From Begonia masoniana (Eukaryota; Streptophyta; Magnoliopsida; Cucurbitales; Begoniaceae): a stretch of DNA of 64,000 nt. Below, piece by piece: positions 59,515 through 64,000 of this stretch. Below the pieces are notes generated by a model, which was not told the DNA's origin, did not search any database, and saw only the letters and a program-made list of their open reading frames with translations. Each line of letters begins with the position of its first letter. Positions within the stretch are counted from its first letter, which is position 1. A program made the position numbers and the translations under genes. The stretch covers positions 6,500,375-6,564,374 of the forward strand of contig CM039502.1 in the NCBI GenBank assembly GCA_022432975.1, read 5' to 3'.

Positions 59515-60685
59515 TATTGTGAAGAGTTAGGCTCCATATTGATAGAGAAGATAATTAGTAATTGTATTAGGAAAAGGAATGTATTATTAAATTTAAATAA
59601 GTTTGAATTTTAAACTTACTTACCATATCTTAATTATAACTCAATGCATTATTATCTTAATTATATTTAATTTTAAATTAAAAATTATTATTTTTATTTA
59701 TGCACTTTTGAAATTTATTTTTATGGTAAATGCTACGAATTATTAATATTATGGTATAAAATCACATTTTACCCCAATAGAAAACTTATTTATAGTTTAC
59801 ATTTAATTGAAGCACTATTTTTAGAAGAAAAAAACAATAGAAAAATGACACGTGGCGATCAATTTAGAGAAAAATTGATTAATCGCTTTGTTTAGGCTTG
59901 TAATTTCATCGAAAACTCAAATCCCAAAATATGTATCCTCTAATATCAAAGACACCAACAAGAAGTAAGTGCTTGAATCAAATCAGATTAACTCTTTTCT
60001 AGCAATTTAAACGGCAATATTAATCATTATTAATCATTATATATTTATTCTTGTAACATGGAAATTAATTAGTAATATAAAATAACAGAGCGACCGATAG
60101 TCCTATAGCTCTAAGCTCCAATAATATTTATTAATTAATATAAACTCTTTATATTAAATAACACAATTATTAACTCTAGAGTAATTTCACTAAATACCTA
60201 GAGTTGCACTCTTAGAACTATAAAGTATATTTACTCAAAGTAATGTTCATTGATATAGTCATTACATATGTATTAATCCTCCATTAAGATTCGTAATAGA
60301 GCTAGGTATAAGATCCGTTAACCTCACATATTACATCTTTATCTTTGACTACCATTAGTTCTTGATTGAATAATTAATTCATAACTTTTATGAATTTGTG
60401 CGCTAATTATTCAATCATTGAACTAACAAACAAGGGAATCTCGTATTATGGATTTCATTGTATCAATGTTAGCATTCTTAACTACTCATTTAATTTATTC
60501 CTAAGATACAAGGTTTATGTAATGCAACTTATACAAAACTGTACTAAGTAAATCAAATAATAAATTAAAATGAAATAGGAGTCTACTAAATACAATGAAT
60601 TAAGATCATACATATATGACCATCATTATAATAAAATTAATTGTTCTTCATTTAACGGATATTATAAGATAAATATAAGAAAAAT
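59510..60685. other. SKP1-like upstream region and AT-rich intergenic DNA
   Basis: The promoter of the minus-strand gene must lie in the first few hundred bases; no TATA box was assigned. No other gene or clear repeat is visible to 60685. Confidence 0.4.
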
Positions 60686-61535
60686 TATCGATTTGAATCC
60701 TGTACTATACACTTTTTTTCAATTCGGCCCCTGTACTAAAAAAAGGCAAACCGAACCCTGTACTTTGATTCTGTTATCAGTTTTGACCTTCTATCAATAA
60801 TTTCAATAAACCCTCGTTGAAAAAACTACCAAACGATCTTAGATTCAGTTGAAAGTTTTACCACATATTCATTACTTAATGAGAAGATAATCTGATAATT
60901 TTCGTAATTTTTTAACACATCTACGATTTATTGTAATTTTATTTTAGTATTTTTTAAAAATATTATAATAAATCATACAAGTTTTAACAAATTATGTAAA
61001 TTTTTCTATTATCTACCCATAATATGGAGAACATCTGGAAAAAGTTTCAAATAAATCTAATATTTTTTGTTATTTGTTTAAATTAATCTCAATTTCTTCT
61101 TTACTTTATAAATTAATTTTTTTAAAAAATACCAAATAATATTTGATTTATTTGAAAATTTTTCCACATGTTCAACTTATCATGGGTAGATAATAGAAAA
61201 AGTTTCGTGATTTTCTAAAATTTGTATGATTTATTATAATATTTTTATAAAATACTAAAATAAAATTCCAATAAATCGTACATGTGTTAAAAAATCACGA
61301 AAGTTTTCAGATTATCTTTTAATTAAGTAGTAAACATGTGATAAATATTTCAACTGAATCCAAGATTGTTTGTTAGTTTTTTCAATGAGAGTTTAATGAA
61401 ATTGTTGATAAAAGATCAAAACTGATAACAGAATCAAAGTACAGGGTTCGGTTTGCCGGTTTTTTTAGTACAGGGGCTAAATTGAAAAAACGTGTATAGT
61501 ACAGGGTTCAAATCGATAATTACCCAAAATATAAT
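60686..61535. mobile_element. Foldback element with ~300-bp inverted arms
   Basis: The left end AATTATCGATTTGAATCCTG, then TACTATACACTTTTTTTCAA and CCCTGTACTAAAAAAAGGCA, is answered at the right end by the complement: TTTTTTAGTACAGGGGC, TTGAAAAAACGTGTATAGTA and CAGGGTTCAAATCGATAATT. Inside, AGATTCAGTTGAAAGTTTTA (60841) pairs with TATTTCAACTGAATCCAAGA (61346). Arms continue with decreasing match to about 60990 and 61220. No coding sequence. A non-autonomous foldback or Mutator-like element is the best guess; target duplications were not resolved. Confidence 0.8.
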
Positions 61536-61885
61536 TTCATATAGTCCAGTCCTATATAATCATATTATATAAAATACAATCACTTTATATCACTGCATAT
61601 ATAGTCGGGATATAATTATGCGTTATCAACAAAGTGAACTGTATTTATTATTTTATTAATTTGAAGATCCTATACTTCAAATATAAGTCATTGACTATTG
61701 TGATTATTTATTTTTAAATTTAATTCCACATATATCAACATACAAATAATCAAAGATTTTTCTTTTAATTTATAAAGCATATTGAATAATGCAAACATAA
61801 AAATTAATTATAAAATTTATTTATTAGTTACAGTAATAAAAATGTTCATAGCATTTGCTTGTTGGACACATTATTCCCAACATAT
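61536..61885. other. AT-rich intergenic DNA
   Basis: No gene is visible. Confidence 0.3.
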
Positions 61886-62018
61886 CTTTGGTGACAAAAC
61901 GTTAACATAAATTAAAATAGTAAAATATAATTTAATCAATTGAATTCAAGATTTATTTTATAACCTCCGCTTCAAACTTTTTTTATATTAAATTTGACTT
62001 CAATTTTTTCGCTGCAAG
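61886..62018 (+). repeat. Direct repeat R4, copy 2
   Basis: Partner of 58029-58167: ATCTTTGGTGACAAAACGTT through TTCAATTTTTTCGCTGCAAG. Confidence 0.75.
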
Positions 62019-62102
62019 AAGGGTGGAATTCGGCTAGGTTAAAAGAAATTTTGGAACCTAACTGGAAAGTAGGTTCGATTTTAAATTACTTATTTCAAAA
62101 TC

Positions 62103-62650
62103 GGTCAAAACCAAACTATTTGAATTAATATTTTGCATAATATTTATTTAAATAATGGAAGCGAGAAGCTGTTGGATCTCACTTATATTCGACCAGATAT
62201 TTCTTTTGTTGTGGGATGCTTGAGTTAGTTTCTAGCTCAGTCACGCATTCCTCATTTGAATGCAGCATATTGGGTTTTAAAATACTTGAAATCAACTCCA
62301 TCACAAGGTCTACTCTATCTATCTAATTCTTCATTATAGCTTAAAGCTTTCAGTGATTCTAATTGGGCAATTTGGGTTGATTCTCGTCAATCTATTACTG
62401 AATTTTCTATTTTTCTTGATGATTTTTTGATTTCTTGAAAGTCGAAGAAACAGAAAAATATTTTTAAATCTTCAATAGAAGTTGAGTATTGAGCTATGAC
62501 ACAATCCACCTGTGAAATAACGTGGTTACCAACGCTGTTACAAGATTTTGCTATTAATATTTTTTTTTCAGCTTTATTTATTTGTGACATCAGTCGACAG
62601 TTCATATTACACAAAATTCAATTTTTCATGATCGCGCTAAACATGTAGAG
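62103..62650 (+). mobile_element. Copia RNase H fragment, duplicate copy 1
   Basis: Nearly identical to 63155-63702. It encodes the copia C-terminal Pol region with stops: LDLTYIRPDISFVVGCLS, then LAQSRIPHLNAAYWVLKYLK, SSIEVEY and TWLPTL. Close to the GA array its frame is damaged: TTATTTATTTGTGACATCAG stands where copy 2 has the intact TTATTATTTTGTGACAATCA. It ends at AAACATGTAGAG where the GA array begins. Confidence 0.8.
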
Positions 62651-62651
62651 A

Positions 62652-63877
<1,226 letters not shown>

Positions 63878-64000
63878 TGTTAGTCAAGATGCTGACGTGG
63901 AGTCAAATATGACGTGGAAGTGGAGTATTAGCTGATGTAGCTGTTTAGTTTAGGGTTTTCTATTCAGTTGCTCTTTTAGTCTTTGTATAAAACCTTGTAT
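63878..64000 (+). repeat. Start of the copia 3' LTR, cut by the window end
   Basis: TGTTAGTCAAGATGCTGACG begins right after the pol end and polypurine run, as in copia elements. It continues with TAGTCTTTGTATAAAACC, a possible LTR TATA box, near 63977-63995. The other end lies outside the window. Confidence 0.65.

Overview
This window is plant nuclear DNA, almost certainly from a eudicot. Genes have many short exons with GT-AG introns, the intergenic DNA is AT-rich, and it is littered with Ty1/copia and Ty3/gypsy fragments, foldback elements and CT/GA microsatellites. The species cannot be named from the sequence alone. There is no operon structure, CRISPR array or prokaryotic feature. I found no convincing tRNA or rRNA gene by eye.

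Layout. 0-1.4 kb: 3' end of a BAG6-like ubiquitin-domain protein gene (+). 2-3.4 kb: decayed gypsy and copia fragments. 4.3-7.5 kb: complete eight-exon SKU5-similar gene (SKS5-like, +). 8.6-11.0 kb: complete eleven-exon peroxisomal enoyl-CoA hydratase 2 gene (ECH2, +). 11-23 kb: gene-poor repeats with one weak small ORF. 23.2-27.3 kb: complete twelve-coding-exon alpha-amylase gene (AMY2, -) with a probable 5'-UTR intron. 30.2-34.2 kb: a young copia element with near-identical LTRs, gag and protease but no integrase/RT, carrying a 506-bp foldback insertion built from inverted SINE-like units. 35.9-37.0 kb: intronless sterol C-24 methyltransferase gene (SMT2/SMT3 type, +). 38.3-38.9 kb: a CDSP32 (plastid thioredoxin) pseudogene. 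40.0-41.5 kb: an uninterrupted 1,500-base CT array inside a copia gag remnant. 42.5-43.3 kb: glyoxalase/VOC-like gene with two frameshifts. 43-48 kb: tandem duplications and retroelement debris. 48.3-49.8 kb: UPF0496 (DUF677) membrane protein gene (-). 52.6-52.9 kb: 54-residue RCI2/LTI6 membrane peptide gene (-), too short for a simple ORF scan. 54-57 kb: dispersed repeats and a mitochondrial cob fragment. 58.6-59.5 kb: SKP1-like gene (-) that has lost its usual stop codon. 60.7-61.5 kb: foldback element. 62.1-64.0 kb: copia RNase H fragment present twice around a 502-base GA array, followed by the start of a 3' LTR.

The genes are ordinary housekeeping genes: cell-wall/secretory oxidase-like protein, peroxisomal beta-oxidation, starch-type glucan hydrolysis, phytosterol synthesis, SCF ubiquitin ligase, membrane proteolipid. 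They do not form a pathway together. What ties them is position. SKS5, ECH2, AMY2, SMT3 and the CDSP32 pseudogene stand in the same order as the Arabidopsis At1g76160-At1g76080 block (from memory of that genome), so this is a conserved microsyntenic segment stretched by transposons. No previously undescribed biological system was found. The most unusual things are the SINE-like foldback composite, the two giant dinucleotide arrays embedded in copia fragments, the stop-loss SKP1 and the in-place loss of CDSP32.
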